Positions 44,228-53,400 of a stretch of 64,000 nucleotides of DNA are shown here, in pieces. Source of the DNA: an uncultured Lachnospiraceae bacterium. GTDB lineage: Bacteria > Bacillota > Clostridia > Lachnospirales > Lachnospiraceae. The position numbers were made by a program, and so were the translations under genes. The stretch is taken from positions 124,001-188,000 of the forward strand of contig CACZBF010000003.1 in NCBI GenBank assembly GCA_902779355.1, read 5' to 3'. The notes below the pieces were generated by a model that worked only from the letters and a program-made list of their open reading frames with translations, had not been told where the DNA came from and did no database searches. The number at the start of each line of letters is the position of its first letter. Position 1 is the stretch's first letter.

Positions 44228-45438
44228 ATAAAAATGTTTATGGAGTCGGGCAGATCAATGCCTACCTGAAGAATTTATTTGCACAGGACTTCATGCTTCG
44301 ACGGATCAGTGTGAAGGGTGAAGTTTCAAATGTGAAATATCATTCCTCCGGTCATATATACTTCACGCTGAAGGATGGGGGAGGCGCGCTTGCAGCGGTG
44401 ATGTTCGCGGGAAGCCGCAAGGGACTCACCTTTCAGATGCAGGACGGAGACTGCGTGATCGCAACGGGCTCCATCGAAGTCTATGAGCGGGACGGCAAGT
44501 ATCAGCTCTATGCAAGGCAGATTGAGCGTGACGGTCAGGGCGTCCTGTTTGAGAAGTTTGAAAAGCTAAAAAAAGAACTCGAAGAAATGGGGATGTTTGC
44601 CCCGGAATATAAAAAAACGATCCCGCGATATGCGAAACGCATCGGGGTCGTGACAGCGCCGACAGGGGCAGCGGTACAGGATATCAAAAACATCAGCCGC
44701 AGGCGTAACCCCTTTGTGCAGATGATCCTTTGTCCGGCCAAGGTGCAGGGAGAAGGCGCAGCGGAGAGCATCGTCGGAGCGATCCGCACGCTTGATGCCA
44801 TGGGGCTTGATATTCTGATCGTCGGACGCGGCGGCGGATCCATCGAAGATCTCTGGGCGTTCAACGAAGAACAGGTAGTACGTGCAATCTTTGAGTGTGA
44901 TACACCGGTGATTTCTGCTGTGGGACACGAGACGGACACAACACTATCGGACTATGCGGCGGATCTCAGAGCACCGACGCCGTCAGCTGCCGCGGAGCTC
45001 GCTGTTTTTGACCTGAATACGACGCTGCAGAGCTTGGAGGAGAGCCGGATCGCCATGCATAGGCTCTTTTCAAGAAGGCTGGAGGCGGATAAGCAAAGAT
45101 GTCAGCTTCTTGCCATGCGCCTGCAGAAAGCCGGGCCGAAGCAGCGGCTGCTTACCCAGAAACAACGGCTGCAGGAGTCCCGCACAAGGCTTACCTATGC
45201 GGCAAAAGAAGTGATGAATCGCTACAAAGCGCGCCTTGCATTGCTGGCGGAAAAGATGGATGGCACATCACCGTTGAAGAAGATGGGGCAGGGATACGGC
45301 TTCATCAGCGATACAAGCGGGAAAGCGAAACGTAGTATCAAGGAACTTTCCGTAGGAGAGACAGTGAAACTCTATCTTGCGGATGGTGCGGCAGAGACGA
45401 CAGTGAACAAGAGGATCATCTATGGGGACGAAAACTGA
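44224..45438 (+). CDS. xseA: Exodeoxyribonuclease VII large subunit
   Basis: A 404-residue XseA: N-terminal OB fold (YGVGQINAYLKNLFAQDFML, HIYFTLKDGGGALAAVMF), catalytic region with RIGVVTAPTGAAVQDI, GRGGGSIEDLWAFNEE and ISAVGHETDTTL, then a coiled-coil tail binding XseB copies, and the ending with PLKKMGQGYGFI. Exonuclease VII degrades single-stranded DNA from both ends. Slightly short for the family, with the coil shortened. Overlaps nusB by four and xseB by 17 bases. Confidence 0.96.
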   Translation: MNKNVYGVGQINAYLKNLFAQDFMLRRISVKGEVSNVKYHSSGHIYFTLKDGGGALAAVMFAGSRKGLTFQMQDGDCVIATGSIEVYERDGKYQLYARQIERDGQGVLFEKFEKLKKELEEMGMFAPEYKKTIPRYAKRIGVVTAPTGAAVQDIKNISRRRNPFVQMILCPAKVQGEGAAESIVGAIRTLDAMGLDILIVGRGGGSIEDLWAFNEEQVVRAIFECDTPVISAVGHETDTTLSDYAADLRAPTPSAAAELAVFDLNTTLQSLEESRIAMHRLFSRRLEADKQRCQLLAMRLQKAGPKQRLLTQKQRLQESRTRLTYAAKEVMNRYKARLALLAEKMDGTSPLKKMGQGYGFISDTSGKAKRSIKELSVGETVKLYLADGAAETTVNKRIIYGDEN

Positions 45439-45646
45439 GAAAACAGAATCCATTGAAGAGATGCTCTCTTCGATCGAGGAAACGGTCGGTAAATTATCGG
45501 AAGACGATCTGACCCTCGAAGAAGCGTTTGCGCTATACGAGGACGGGATCAAGCTTGTCAAGGCCTGCCAGAGTGCAATGGAAGATGTGGAAAAGAAGAT
45601 GCAGGTATTGACGGAAGACGGCGGACTGGAGGATTTCGGAGAATGA
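45422..45646 (+). CDS. xseB: Exodeoxyribonuclease VII small subunit
   Basis: A 74-residue XseB helical hairpin: SIEEMLSSIEETVGKLSEDD, then LTLEEAFALYEDGIKLVKAC, and an acidic tail. Several copies decorate each XseA chain. Start within the end of xseA, stop overlapping the ispA start (ATGA), typical tight coupling. Confidence 0.95.
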   Translation: MGTKTEKTESIEEMLSSIEETVGKLSEDDLTLEEAFALYEDGIKLVKACQSAMEDVEKKMQVLTEDGGLEDFGE

Positions 45647-46536
45647 GTTTTGAGGAAAAACTGCAGAGCCTGACCAGAGAAATCGAAGGTCTGATCGAAC
45701 GTTATCTTCCGGGAGAAGCCGGATTGCAAAAACGGGTCATCGAAGCGATGAATTACAGTGTACGCGCCGGCGGAAAACGGCTGCGTCCGATCATGATGCT
45801 GCTGACGTATCGGATGTTCGGCGGCCAGGGAGAAGTCATTGGACCTTTCCTGGCAGCGATTGAGATGATCCATACCTATTCGCTTGTCCATGATGACCTG
45901 CCGGCAATGGACAACGATGAACTGCGCCGCGGCAAGCCGACGACCCATGTGGCCTATGGCGAAGGGATTGCGGTACTTGCGGGAGATGCGCTTCTCAACT
46001 ACTCGATGGAGACTGTGATGACGGCCTTTTCTCTTGCTCCGCAGGAAGTGAACCGAATTGCCGCATCAATTGCACTGCTGTACCGCAAAAGCGGGATCTA
46101 CGGTATGATCGGCGGGCAGACTGTGGACATAGAGACCGATATTACCGGGGATGTTTCCCGTGAACAGATTGACTTTATCTATCGTTTGAAAACGGGGGCA
46201 TTGATCGAGGCGTCCATGATGATCGGTGCGATCCTGGCAGGGGCCTCCGATGATGATGTCGCAAAGATCAGCGAGATCGCACAGAAGGTCGGGCTGGCAT
46301 TTCAGATCCGGGACGATATTCTCGACTGTACCTCGACTCCCGAAGAGCTCGGCAAGCCGATCGGCAGTGACGAGAAAAACCAGAAGGCTACCTATGTCAC
46401 GTATGAAGGCGTCAAGAAAGCCGAAGAGCATACAGAGGCGCTCTCATCGGATGCGATCAAAAAGCTCCATGAAATGCAGGGTGATAACGGACTTTTGGAA
46501 GAACTGATCGCATCACTTGTCTATCGTAGAAAATAA
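45643..46536 (+). CDS. ispA: Farnesyl (polyprenyl) diphosphate synthase
   Basis: A 297-residue trans-prenyltransferase with both aspartate-rich motifs: LVHDDLPAMDNDELRRGKPT (first) and FQIRDDILD (second), plus AGGKRLRPIMMLL for diphosphate binding. It condenses IPP with DMAPP to geranyl- and farnesyl-diphosphate for quinone, undecaprenyl and other isoprenoids. It is adjacent to dxs, the first enzyme of the MEP pathway, consistent with one isoprenoid unit. Confidence 0.95.
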   Translation: MSFEEKLQSLTREIEGLIERYLPGEAGLQKRVIEAMNYSVRAGGKRLRPIMMLLTYRMFGGQGEVIGPFLAAIEMIHTYSLVHDDLPAMDNDELRRGKPTTHVAYGEGIAVLAGDALLNYSMETVMTAFSLAPQEVNRIAASIALLYRKSGIYGMIGGQTVDIETDITGDVSREQIDFIYRLKTGALIEASMMIGAILAGASDDDVAKISEIAQKVGLAFQIRDDILDCTSTPEELGKPIGSDEKNQKATYVTYEGVKKAEEHTEALSSDAIKKLHEMQGDNGLLEELIASLVYRRK

Positions 46537-46550
46537 AGGCGGTAACTAGA

Positions 46551-48422
46551 TTGGCACTGGAAAAGATCAAAAAAGCAAATGATATCAAAGCTCTTCCGAA
46601 AGAAGAAATTCCCGTGCTCTGTGACGAGATCCGGGAGTTCCTGATCGAGAGTATTTCCGTGACAGGCGGGCATCTGGCTTCCAACCTCGGTGTGGTGGAA
46701 CTGACCGTGGCGCTGCATCTTGCCTTTGATCCGGAACAGGACAAGATCATCTGGGATGTGGGACACCAGTCCTACACACACAAGATTCTGACGGGACGGA
46801 AAAATAATTTCAATGAACTCCGGAAATACGGCGGGATCAGTGGCTTCCCGAAGCGGAAAGAAAGCATCTGCGATCCGTTTGACACCGGGCACAGCTCCAC
46901 ATCCATTTCCGCAGGCCTGGGCTATGCGGCTGCGCGGGAACTGACAGGAGAAGACTATCGCGTGATCACCGTGATCGGAGACGGCGCGCTGACGGGCGGC
47001 ATGTCTTATGAGGCGATGAATAACGCCTCCAAGCTGAAAAAGAACTTCATCATGATCCTGAACGACAACAAGATGTCGATCAGTGAAAACGTGGGCGGTA
47101 TGAGCAGGTATCTGGCAAGAGTACGTACAGCCGGATTTTACAGAGGCCTGAAATCCGGTGTGAAGGATGCACTTTCCAGCATCCCCGTATACGGCGACAG
47201 GATCGTCGAGCAGATCAGCCGCGCAAAGAACGGAATCAAGTCCAACTTTGTCTCCGGCATGTATTTTGAAAACATGGGGATCATTTATCTTGGTCCTATT
47301 GACGGCTCCGATGTGGAGACAATGGTGAAGGTGTTTAAGGAAGCGCAGAATATCGACGGCCCTGTTCTGATCCATGTCATCACGAAAAAGGGCAAAGGAT
47401 TTTTGCCGGCGGAGCGCCATCCGGCACGTTTTCACGGCGCTGAACCTTTCGATATCGAGACCGGATTGCCGAAGAAACCGCGTACCAAAGCGAATTATAC
47501 AGACGTCTTTTCCACGATCATGCGTAAGATGGGAGATCGGAATCAAGAAGTCGTTGCGATCACAGCAGCAATGGAAGACGGAACCGGACTGAAGCGCTTT
47601 CATAACCTCTTTCCGGATCGTTTCTTTGACGTCGGAATTGCAGAGCAGCATGCCGTAACGTTTGCCGCAGGACTTGCTGCCGCAGGGCTGATCCCGGTGT
47701 TTGCCGTATACTCTTCCTTTTTACAGAGGGCATACGATCAGATCCTGCACGATGTCTGCATCCAAAATCTCCATGTCGTCTTTGCGATCGACCGCGCGGG
47801 GATTGTCGGGAGCGACGGAGAGACCCACCAGGGGATCTTTGATATCTCTTATCTTTCGACGGTGCCGAATCTTGTGTTGATGGCACCCAAGAACAAATGG
47901 GAACTCTCCGATATGATGAAGTATGCCGTTGCGTTTCCGGGACCGATCGCGATCCGCTACCCGAGAGGACTTGCCTATGACGGCCTCGAAAATCATCGCG
48001 AGCAGATCGCATACGGAAAGAGTGAGATGATCTACGAAGAATCCGAGATCGCGCTTTTTGCATATGGCAGCATGGTGAAAACGGCGGAAATTGTCAGGGA
48101 ACGCCTGAAAGAACAGGGGCATCCTTGTACGCTGATCAATGCCAGATTTGCAAAGCCGTTTGATGAGGAATGCATTGACAAACTTGCAAAGGATCACAAG
48201 TTCCTCGTTGTGCTGGAAGAAAATGTCCTGTCAGGCGGCCTTGGCGAACATGTGGCGGAATATGTGGAATCTCATGAAATCCCGCTCAGGACGATGCAGA
48301 TCGCGATCCCGGACTGCTATGTGGAACATGGCAATGTGGACATTCTGCGGAAAGAAGTCGGGATTGACGAGGACTCCATCGTGAAACGGATCCGTACGGA
48401 GTTTTACGGAGAGACGTTATGA
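46551..48422 (+). CDS. dxs: 1-deoxy-D-xylulose-5-phosphate synthase
   Basis: A 623-residue thiamine-diphosphate enzyme, full length. It shows IIWDVGHQSYTHKILTGR, FDTGHSSTSISAGLG, the ThDP motif GDGALTGGMSYEAMNN, and in the transketolase pyrimidine domain FDVGIAEQHAVTFAAG and PIAIRYPRG. It makes DXP from pyruvate and glyceraldehyde-3-phosphate. It starts with TTG 46551 after AAAGGCGG; no ATG fits. The stop overlaps the tlyA ATG. Confidence 0.97.
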   Translation: MALEKIKKANDIKALPKEEIPVLCDEIREFLIESISVTGGHLASNLGVVELTVALHLAFDPEQDKIIWDVGHQSYTHKILTGRKNNFNELRKYGGISGFPKRKESICDPFDTGHSSTSISAGLGYAAARELTGEDYRVITVIGDGALTGGMSYEAMNNASKLKKNFIMILNDNKMSISENVGGMSRYLARVRTAGFYRGLKSGVKDALSSIPVYGDRIVEQISRAKNGIKSNFVSGMYFENMGIIYLGPIDGSDVETMVKVFKEAQNIDGPVLIHVITKKGKGFLPAERHPARFHGAEPFDIETGLPKKPRTKANYTDVFSTIMRKMGDRNQEVVAITAAMEDGTGLKRFHNLFPDRFFDVGIAEQHAVTFAAGLAAAGLIPVFAVYSSFLQRAYDQILHDVCIQNLHVVFAIDRAGIVGSDGETHQGIFDISYLSTVPNLVLMAPKNKWELSDMMKYAVAFPGPIAIRYPRGLAYDGLENHREQIAYGKSEMIYEESEIALFAYGSMVKTAEIVRERLKEQGHPCTLINARFAKPFDEECIDKLAKDHKFLVVLEENVLSGGLGEHVAEYVESHEIPLRTMQIAIPDCYVEHGNVDILRKEVGIDEDSIVKRIRTEFYGETL

Positions 48423-49225
48423 AAAAAAGACTGGATGTTCTCCTCGTCGAATCCGCGCTTGCACCCTCCAGAGAAAAGGCGAAGACCATGATCATGGAGG
48501 GGACGGTGTATGTCAACGGCAATCGGGAGGATAAAGCCGGAGACATGTTCGATCCGGAAAAATGTGAGATCACGATCCGCGGGAATGCGCTTCCTTATGT
48601 GAGCAGAGGCGGACTGAAACTCGAGAAGGCGATGAAGAGTTTTCCGATCTCTCTTACGGGAAAGATCTGCATGGATATCGGCGCCTCTACAGGCGGCTTT
48701 ACGGACTGCATGCTGCAAAACGGCGCAGCAAAGGTCTATGCGGTGGATGTCGGGTACGGACAGTTTGCATGGAAGTTAAGGAATGATCCGAGAGTGGTCT
48801 GTATGGAAAAGACCAACATCCGTTACGTGACAACGGATCAGATCCCGGATCGATTGGATTTTGCCTCTGCGGATGTTTCCTTTATCTCCCTGACAAAGGT
48901 ACTGTCCGTTGCGTTTTCTCTCCTGAAAGAGGACGGCGAGATGGTGTGTCTCATCAAGCCGCAGTTTGAAGCCGGCAGAGAAAAGGTCGGAAAAAAGGGC
49001 GTGGTACGTGATCCAAAGGTTCATGAGGAAGTGATCGAAGGGATCCTTGCGTTCGCAAAACAAACCGGGTTTTTTGTTTTTGGATTGACAGGAAGCCCGA
49101 TCAAAGGACCGGAAGGCAATATCGAGTATCTGGTATATCTGAAAAAGAATGCAAACAGCGATGAGCAGCCGATGATCTCCGCTTCTGAGACAGTGGCACT
49201 CACGCATAAGGAGCATACGGCATGA
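48419..49225 (+). CDS. tlyA: TlyA-family rRNA 2'-O-methyltransferase
   Basis: A 268-residue TlyA: S4 domain (KKRLDVLLVESALAPSREKA, MEGTVYVNG) followed by an FtsJ-like methyltransferase domain (DIGASTGGFTDCMLQNGA, YAVDVGYGQFAWKLR, VSFISLTKVL). TlyA methylates ribose of cytidines in 16S and/or 23S rRNA and affects capreomycin sensitivity in mycobacteria; haemolysin naming is historical. Coupled to dxs and nadK by four-base overlaps. Confidence 0.95.
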   Translation: MKKRLDVLLVESALAPSREKAKTMIMEGTVYVNGNREDKAGDMFDPEKCEITIRGNALPYVSRGGLKLEKAMKSFPISLTGKICMDIGASTGGFTDCMLQNGAAKVYAVDVGYGQFAWKLRNDPRVVCMEKTNIRYVTTDQIPDRLDFASADVSFISLTKVLSVAFSLLKEDGEMVCLIKPQFEAGREKVGKKGVVRDPKVHEEVIEGILAFAKQTGFFVFGLTGSPIKGPEGNIEYLVYLKKNANSDEQPMISASETVALTHKEHTA

Positions 49226-50082
49226 AGCATTTTTATCTCATCACGAATGCGCTCAAGGACAGTGATTTCAAGCGGACCGAAGCGATCAGCACTTACATTC
49301 AGAAAAAGGGCGGAGAATGCCGATTCCTGCGTATGGACGGGAATGAACAGAATTATCAAAACGCCTTGATGCAGGATATCCCGGACAATACCGAATGCAT
49401 CCTTGTGATCGGCGGAGATGGGACATTGATCAAGGCAGCCCGGGAGACCTCAGGAAGTAATATTCCTTTGATAGGCCTGAACCTCGGTCATTTGGGGTAT
49501 CTTTGCGAACTTGAAGAGGATACGGTCTATCCTGCTATTGACCGGCTTTTTGAGGATCAGTATGTGGAGGAACATCGCATGTTGCTCCGCGGAAGTGTGA
49601 TCCGAAACGGTCAAGAGGTCGTGTCCCGCCAGGCACTGAATGATATCGTCATCCATCGTTCAGGGTCCTTACATGTGATCGCCTATCATCTTTCCGTCAA
49701 TGGGCAGCTCTTAAGTCGGTATAACGCAGACGGCATGATCGTCGCGACCCCAACCGGATCCACTGCATACAGTATGTCGGCAGGCGGACCGATCGTTGAT
49801 CCCAGATCCTCCATGATCTTATTGACGCCCATCAATTCTCACACATTGAACAATCGCAGCATTGTGCTGGACAGCGCGTCTGAACTGCAGATCACATTAC
49901 CGGCGACGCATGTAGATCCGACGATGCGGATCGATCTGAGTTTTGACGGCGGGCAGACTGTTACGCTGCAGAGCGATGATGCCGTACAGATTAAGAGAGC
50001 CGAGGAGAGCGTGCGGATCTTAAAGCTCAGTCAGCGCAGTTTCTTGGAAATTTTACAGAGAAAATTACAGATCTACGGGTAA
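49222..50082 (+). CDS. nadK: NAD kinase
   Basis: A 286-residue NAD kinase with ILVIGGDGTLIKAARE, the second motif YNADGMIVATPTGSTAYSMS and AGGPIVDP. It phosphorylates NAD to NADP. Its start overlaps the tlyA stop, and recN starts five bases after its stop; the argR gene found here in many relatives is missing. Confidence 0.95.
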   Translation: MKHFYLITNALKDSDFKRTEAISTYIQKKGGECRFLRMDGNEQNYQNALMQDIPDNTECILVIGGDGTLIKAARETSGSNIPLIGLNLGHLGYLCELEEDTVYPAIDRLFEDQYVEEHRMLLRGSVIRNGQEVVSRQALNDIVIHRSGSLHVIAYHLSVNGQLLSRYNADGMIVATPTGSTAYSMSAGGPIVDPRSSMILLTPINSHTLNNRSIVLDSASELQITLPATHVDPTMRIDLSFDGGQTVTLQSDDAVQIKRAEESVRILKLSQRSFLEILQRKLQIYG

Positions 50083-50087
50083 TACAG

Positions 50088-51758
50088 ATGCTTCAATATT
50101 TACATGTCAAAAATCTTGCCTTGATCGAAGAGGCCGAGGTCGATTTCACACCGGGACTCAATATTATGACCGGTGAAACCGGCGCCGGCAAATCCATCAT
50201 CATCGGATCCATCAGTCTGGCACTTGGAGAAAAAGTGCCGAAGGAGCTGCTGCGTGAGGGAGAAGACTCCCTTGTGGAGCTTGTGTTTACGGTGGATGAA
50301 GAAAACGAGGCACGCCTCAAAGAACTGGAGATCGAGCCTGACGACGGTACGGTTATCCTGACCAGAAAGATCGTAAATGGACATAGCACGGCGCGTATCA
50401 ATTCGGAGACCGTGACAGCGTCCAAATTGAAGGAAGCAGCCGCATTGCTGATCGACATTCACGGACAGCATGAGCACCAGTCGCTGTTAAAAAAGAGCAG
50501 GCATCTTTCCATTCTGGATTCCTACTTGCCGGAGGCATTTGCGGATGATCTCAAAACCTATCGTGCACATTTTCAAAAATTGAAGGTACTGCGTGCGGAA
50601 CTTTCTGAGGCATCCCTTGATGAAGAAAGCAGGAAACGGGAGTTGTCGCTCCTGACGTACGAAGCGGATGAGATTCGGAATGCGTCTTTGCAGCCCGGCG
50701 AAGACGAAACGCTGGAGAAGGACTATCGGAGACTGTCCGGCGGGAGAAAGATCCTGGACGCGATGGGAAAAGTGCAGAGCCTTGTTTCCGAAGGAAATGA
50801 CAATGCGGCTTCCGCAATCGGTCGTGCCTGCAGAGAACTATCGGACATCAAAGATCTTGATGAGAGACTGTCCTCGCTTTCCGATCAGCTGACGGAGATT
50901 GACAGTTTGCTTTCAGACTTCAGCCATGAAACCAATGCGTATCTTGCCGATGCCGATTTTTCTGAAGAAGAGTTCCAAAAGACAGAAGAGCGGCTGAGTG
51001 AAGTGAACCGCCTGAAGGATAAATACGGCAAGACGATTGAAGAGGTACTCCACGCGCTTGCAGAGAAAGAATCAAAGATTGAGACCTTGTCCGATCTGGA
51101 TCGTTTCCGCGCCGAAAAGCAGGCGGCGATGGAAAAGGAAGAACAGGCATGCAACGCATATGCAAAGAATCTGCATGAAGCGCGTATGACCGGCGCAGAG
51201 TCTCTTTGTGCAGAGATCCGGTCGTCGCTTTTGGATCTCAATTTTCCGGATGTGCGATTTGAGACGGCTTTTTCCGAGACGGATGACTTCACCGAGAACG
51301 GCAGAGATGAAGCAGAATTTATGATCGCATTGAACCCGGGAGAGCCGCTGCAGCCTCTTTCAAAGGTGGCTTCCGGCGGAGAGCTTTCAAGGATCATGCT
51401 GTCTCTAAAGACGGTGTTTGCAAAACAGGATCATATCGCGACCATGATCTTTGACGAGATCGATGCCGGGATCAGCGGACGGACGGCACAGGCAGTATCT
51501 GAAAAGATGCATGCACTCTCATCAGATCACCAGATCATCAGCATCACGCATCTGCCGCAGATTGCAGCAATGGCGGATACGCATTTTTTGATCGAAAAAA
51601 ATGTCAGCGACAATTCCACGGTATCCACAATCCGTTCTCTGTCTGAGGAGGAGAGTGTGGAAGAACTTGCGCGGTTACTCGGGGGCGTCCGTGTGACGGA
51701 GACCGTGCTTGCCAATGCCAGGGAAATGAAAGAGCTGGCGAAGAGGGGGAAACCATGA
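50088..51758 (+). CDS. recN: DNA repair protein RecN
   Basis: A 556-residue SMC-like ATPase: Walker A MTGETGAGKSIIIGSI, HGQHEHQSLL, a long coiled coil (about 150-370), the ABC signature PLSKVASGGELSRIMLS and Walker B TMIFDEIDAGISG, with the D-loop and HLPQIAA. It is recruited to double-strand breaks and helps recombination. Normal length. The stop overlaps the glgA start (ATGA). Confidence 0.96.
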   Translation: MLQYLHVKNLALIEEAEVDFTPGLNIMTGETGAGKSIIIGSISLALGEKVPKELLREGEDSLVELVFTVDEENEARLKELEIEPDDGTVILTRKIVNGHSTARINSETVTASKLKEAAALLIDIHGQHEHQSLLKKSRHLSILDSYLPEAFADDLKTYRAHFQKLKVLRAELSEASLDEESRKRELSLLTYEADEIRNASLQPGEDETLEKDYRRLSGGRKILDAMGKVQSLVSEGNDNAASAIGRACRELSDIKDLDERLSSLSDQLTEIDSLLSDFSHETNAYLADADFSEEEFQKTEERLSEVNRLKDKYGKTIEEVLHALAEKESKIETLSDLDRFRAEKQAAMEKEEQACNAYAKNLHEARMTGAESLCAEIRSSLLDLNFPDVRFETAFSETDDFTENGRDEAEFMIALNPGEPLQPLSKVASGGELSRIMLSLKTVFAKQDHIATMIFDEIDAGISGRTAQAVSEKMHALSSDHQIISITHLPQIAAMADTHFLIEKNVSDNSTVSTIRSLSEEESVEELARLLGGVRVTETVLANAREMKELAKRGKP

Positions 51759-53203
51759 CAAACGTATTATTCGCTTCCTCGGAAGCGGTGCCTTACATCA
51801 AGACGGGGGGATTGGCAGATGTCGCCGGGACTCTGCCTGCATACTTTGACAGAAACAACTATGATGTGCGCGTCATCCTGCCGAAGTATACCTGTATGGA
51901 AAAGAAGTGGCAGAAAGATCTCGAATTTCTTTGCCATTTTTATGTGGATCTCGGCTGGCGTAAACAGTATGCGGGACTATTTAAGGCCGAGCATCTGGGC
52001 GTGACCTATTACTTCATCGACAATGAGTTTTACTTTGGCGGCGCGCAGCCCTACCATCTGATCCATGAGGATATGGAGAAGTTCGCCTATTTTTCCAAGG
52101 CGGTGCTGGAGGCGATCCGTCATATGGACTTTTCGCCGGAGATCCTGCATTGCCACGATTGGCAAACCGGTCTGGTACCTGTCTATCTCAAAACGATCTA
52201 TGAAGCCGATCCCAAACTGAAATCATTGAAGACCGTCTTTACGATCCATAATCTGAAGTTCCAGGGGCGTTGGCATCTCAGAGGCATGCAGGATATGACA
52301 GGCTTGCCGGAGTATCTCTTTACGCCGGATTATCTGGAATTTTACGGAGAGGGAAACTGCCTGAAAGGCGGCGTGATCTTTTCGGATCTCGTTACCACCG
52401 TCAGCCCGAGTTATGCGGCAGAGATCCGTACGCCGGAAGGCGGAGAAGGACTGGACGGACTTTTTCGAAACAGAGGAAACCGGCTTTGCGGGATCATCAA
52501 CGGGATAGACGAGCGGGAATACGATCCCGAAACAGATCCAGTGATCTTTGAACATTTCAGCGTCAACGATGCGGACCTTGTTGAGAAAAAACATGCCAAC
52601 AAGACAGCCTTGCAGGAGGAAACCGGGATGCCGGTCGATCCGAACAAATTCCTGATCGGGATCGTCGGACGCATGACAGATCAGAAAGGCTTTGACATCA
52701 TCGCTTACATGCTGGAGGAGATGCTCTCGTCCGGACGCTATCAGTTTGCGGTACTGGGTACGGGAGAAGAGCGTTATCAGGATATGTTCCGTTTCTTCGC
52801 GGGGAAGTATCCGGATCGGATCACCGTGACAGTCGGCTATTCCGAGGAACTTGCACACAAGATCTACGCTTCTTGTGACGCCTTTTTGATGCCGTCACTT
52901 TTCGAACCCTGCGGACTGTCACAGATCATCAGCATGCGCTACGGGACGGTGCCGATCGTTCGCGAGACCGGCGGGTTAAAGGACACCGTGGATGCATATA
53001 ACGAATATGAAAAGAAAGGAACCGGCTTCTCCTTTGCCAATTACAACGCACACGAGATGTACGGCACGATCCTGTATGCCTATGACCTCTATCAGAATCA
53101 CAAAGACGAGTGGGAAGCGCTCATGCGCCGGATCATGAAACAGGACTTCTCCTGGCACACTTCGGTGGAGCAGTATGCAAAGCTCTATCAGAGACTACTC
53201 TGA
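51755..53203 (+). CDS. glgA: Glycogen synthase (ADP-glucose type)
   Basis: A 482-residue GT5 glycogen synthase: N-terminal ADP-glucose loop YIKTGGLADVAGTLPAYF, acceptor region HCHDWQTGLVPVYL, GIVGRMTDQKGFDIIAYM and the C-terminal catalytic EPCGLSQIISMRYGTVPIVR. It extends alpha-1,4-glucan. The other glycogen genes (glgC, glgB, glgP) are not in the window; attachment to recN is unusual. The stop is followed by a terminator. Confidence 0.95.
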   Translation: MTNVLFASSEAVPYIKTGGLADVAGTLPAYFDRNNYDVRVILPKYTCMEKKWQKDLEFLCHFYVDLGWRKQYAGLFKAEHLGVTYYFIDNEFYFGGAQPYHLIHEDMEKFAYFSKAVLEAIRHMDFSPEILHCHDWQTGLVPVYLKTIYEADPKLKSLKTVFTIHNLKFQGRWHLRGMQDMTGLPEYLFTPDYLEFYGEGNCLKGGVIFSDLVTTVSPSYAAEIRTPEGGEGLDGLFRNRGNRLCGIINGIDEREYDPETDPVIFEHFSVNDADLVEKKHANKTALQEETGMPVDPNKFLIGIVGRMTDQKGFDIIAYMLEEMLSSGRYQFAVLGTGEERYQDMFRFFAGKYPDRITVTVGYSEELAHKIYASCDAFLMPSLFEPCGLSQIISMRYGTVPIVRETGGLKDTVDAYNEYEKKGTGFSFANYNAHEMYGTILYAYDLYQNHKDEWEALMRRIMKQDFSWHTSVEQYAKLYQRLL

Positions 53204-53240
53204 GGACAAAATACAAGAAAAACAAAAAAGAATGTTTTCA

Positions 53241-53277
53241 GGGGAACACTTTTGCTGGTGGTCCCCTTCATTTTTTC
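53241..53277 (+). terminator. Rho-independent terminator after glgA
   Basis: GGGGAACAC and GTGGTCCCC pair with one mismatch around an eight-base loop, followed by TTCATTTTTTC. Ends the nusB-glgA transcript. Confidence 0.65.
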
Positions 53278-53279
53278 GA

Positions 53280-53308
53280 TTGCAATTTCCGGGATATCAT
53301 GCTATCAT
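53280..53308 (+). promoter_or_regulatory. Promoter of DUF5688 gene
   Basis: TTGCAA, 17 bases, TATCAT. Expected start near 53315; leader about 85 bases. Confidence 0.6.
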
Positions 53309-53400
53309 TCTCTTTGTCCATATCGGACACTCTTTTTTCTTAAATTCAATTGATTCTCCCTTACAACTCCAAAGATTTCACAAATAAGGAGAATTTCATT

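Noticed and set aside
46521..47651. Minus-strand 376-codon frame inside dxs
   Set aside because: Shadow of dxs, whose thiamine-diphosphate motifs are intact on the plus strand.
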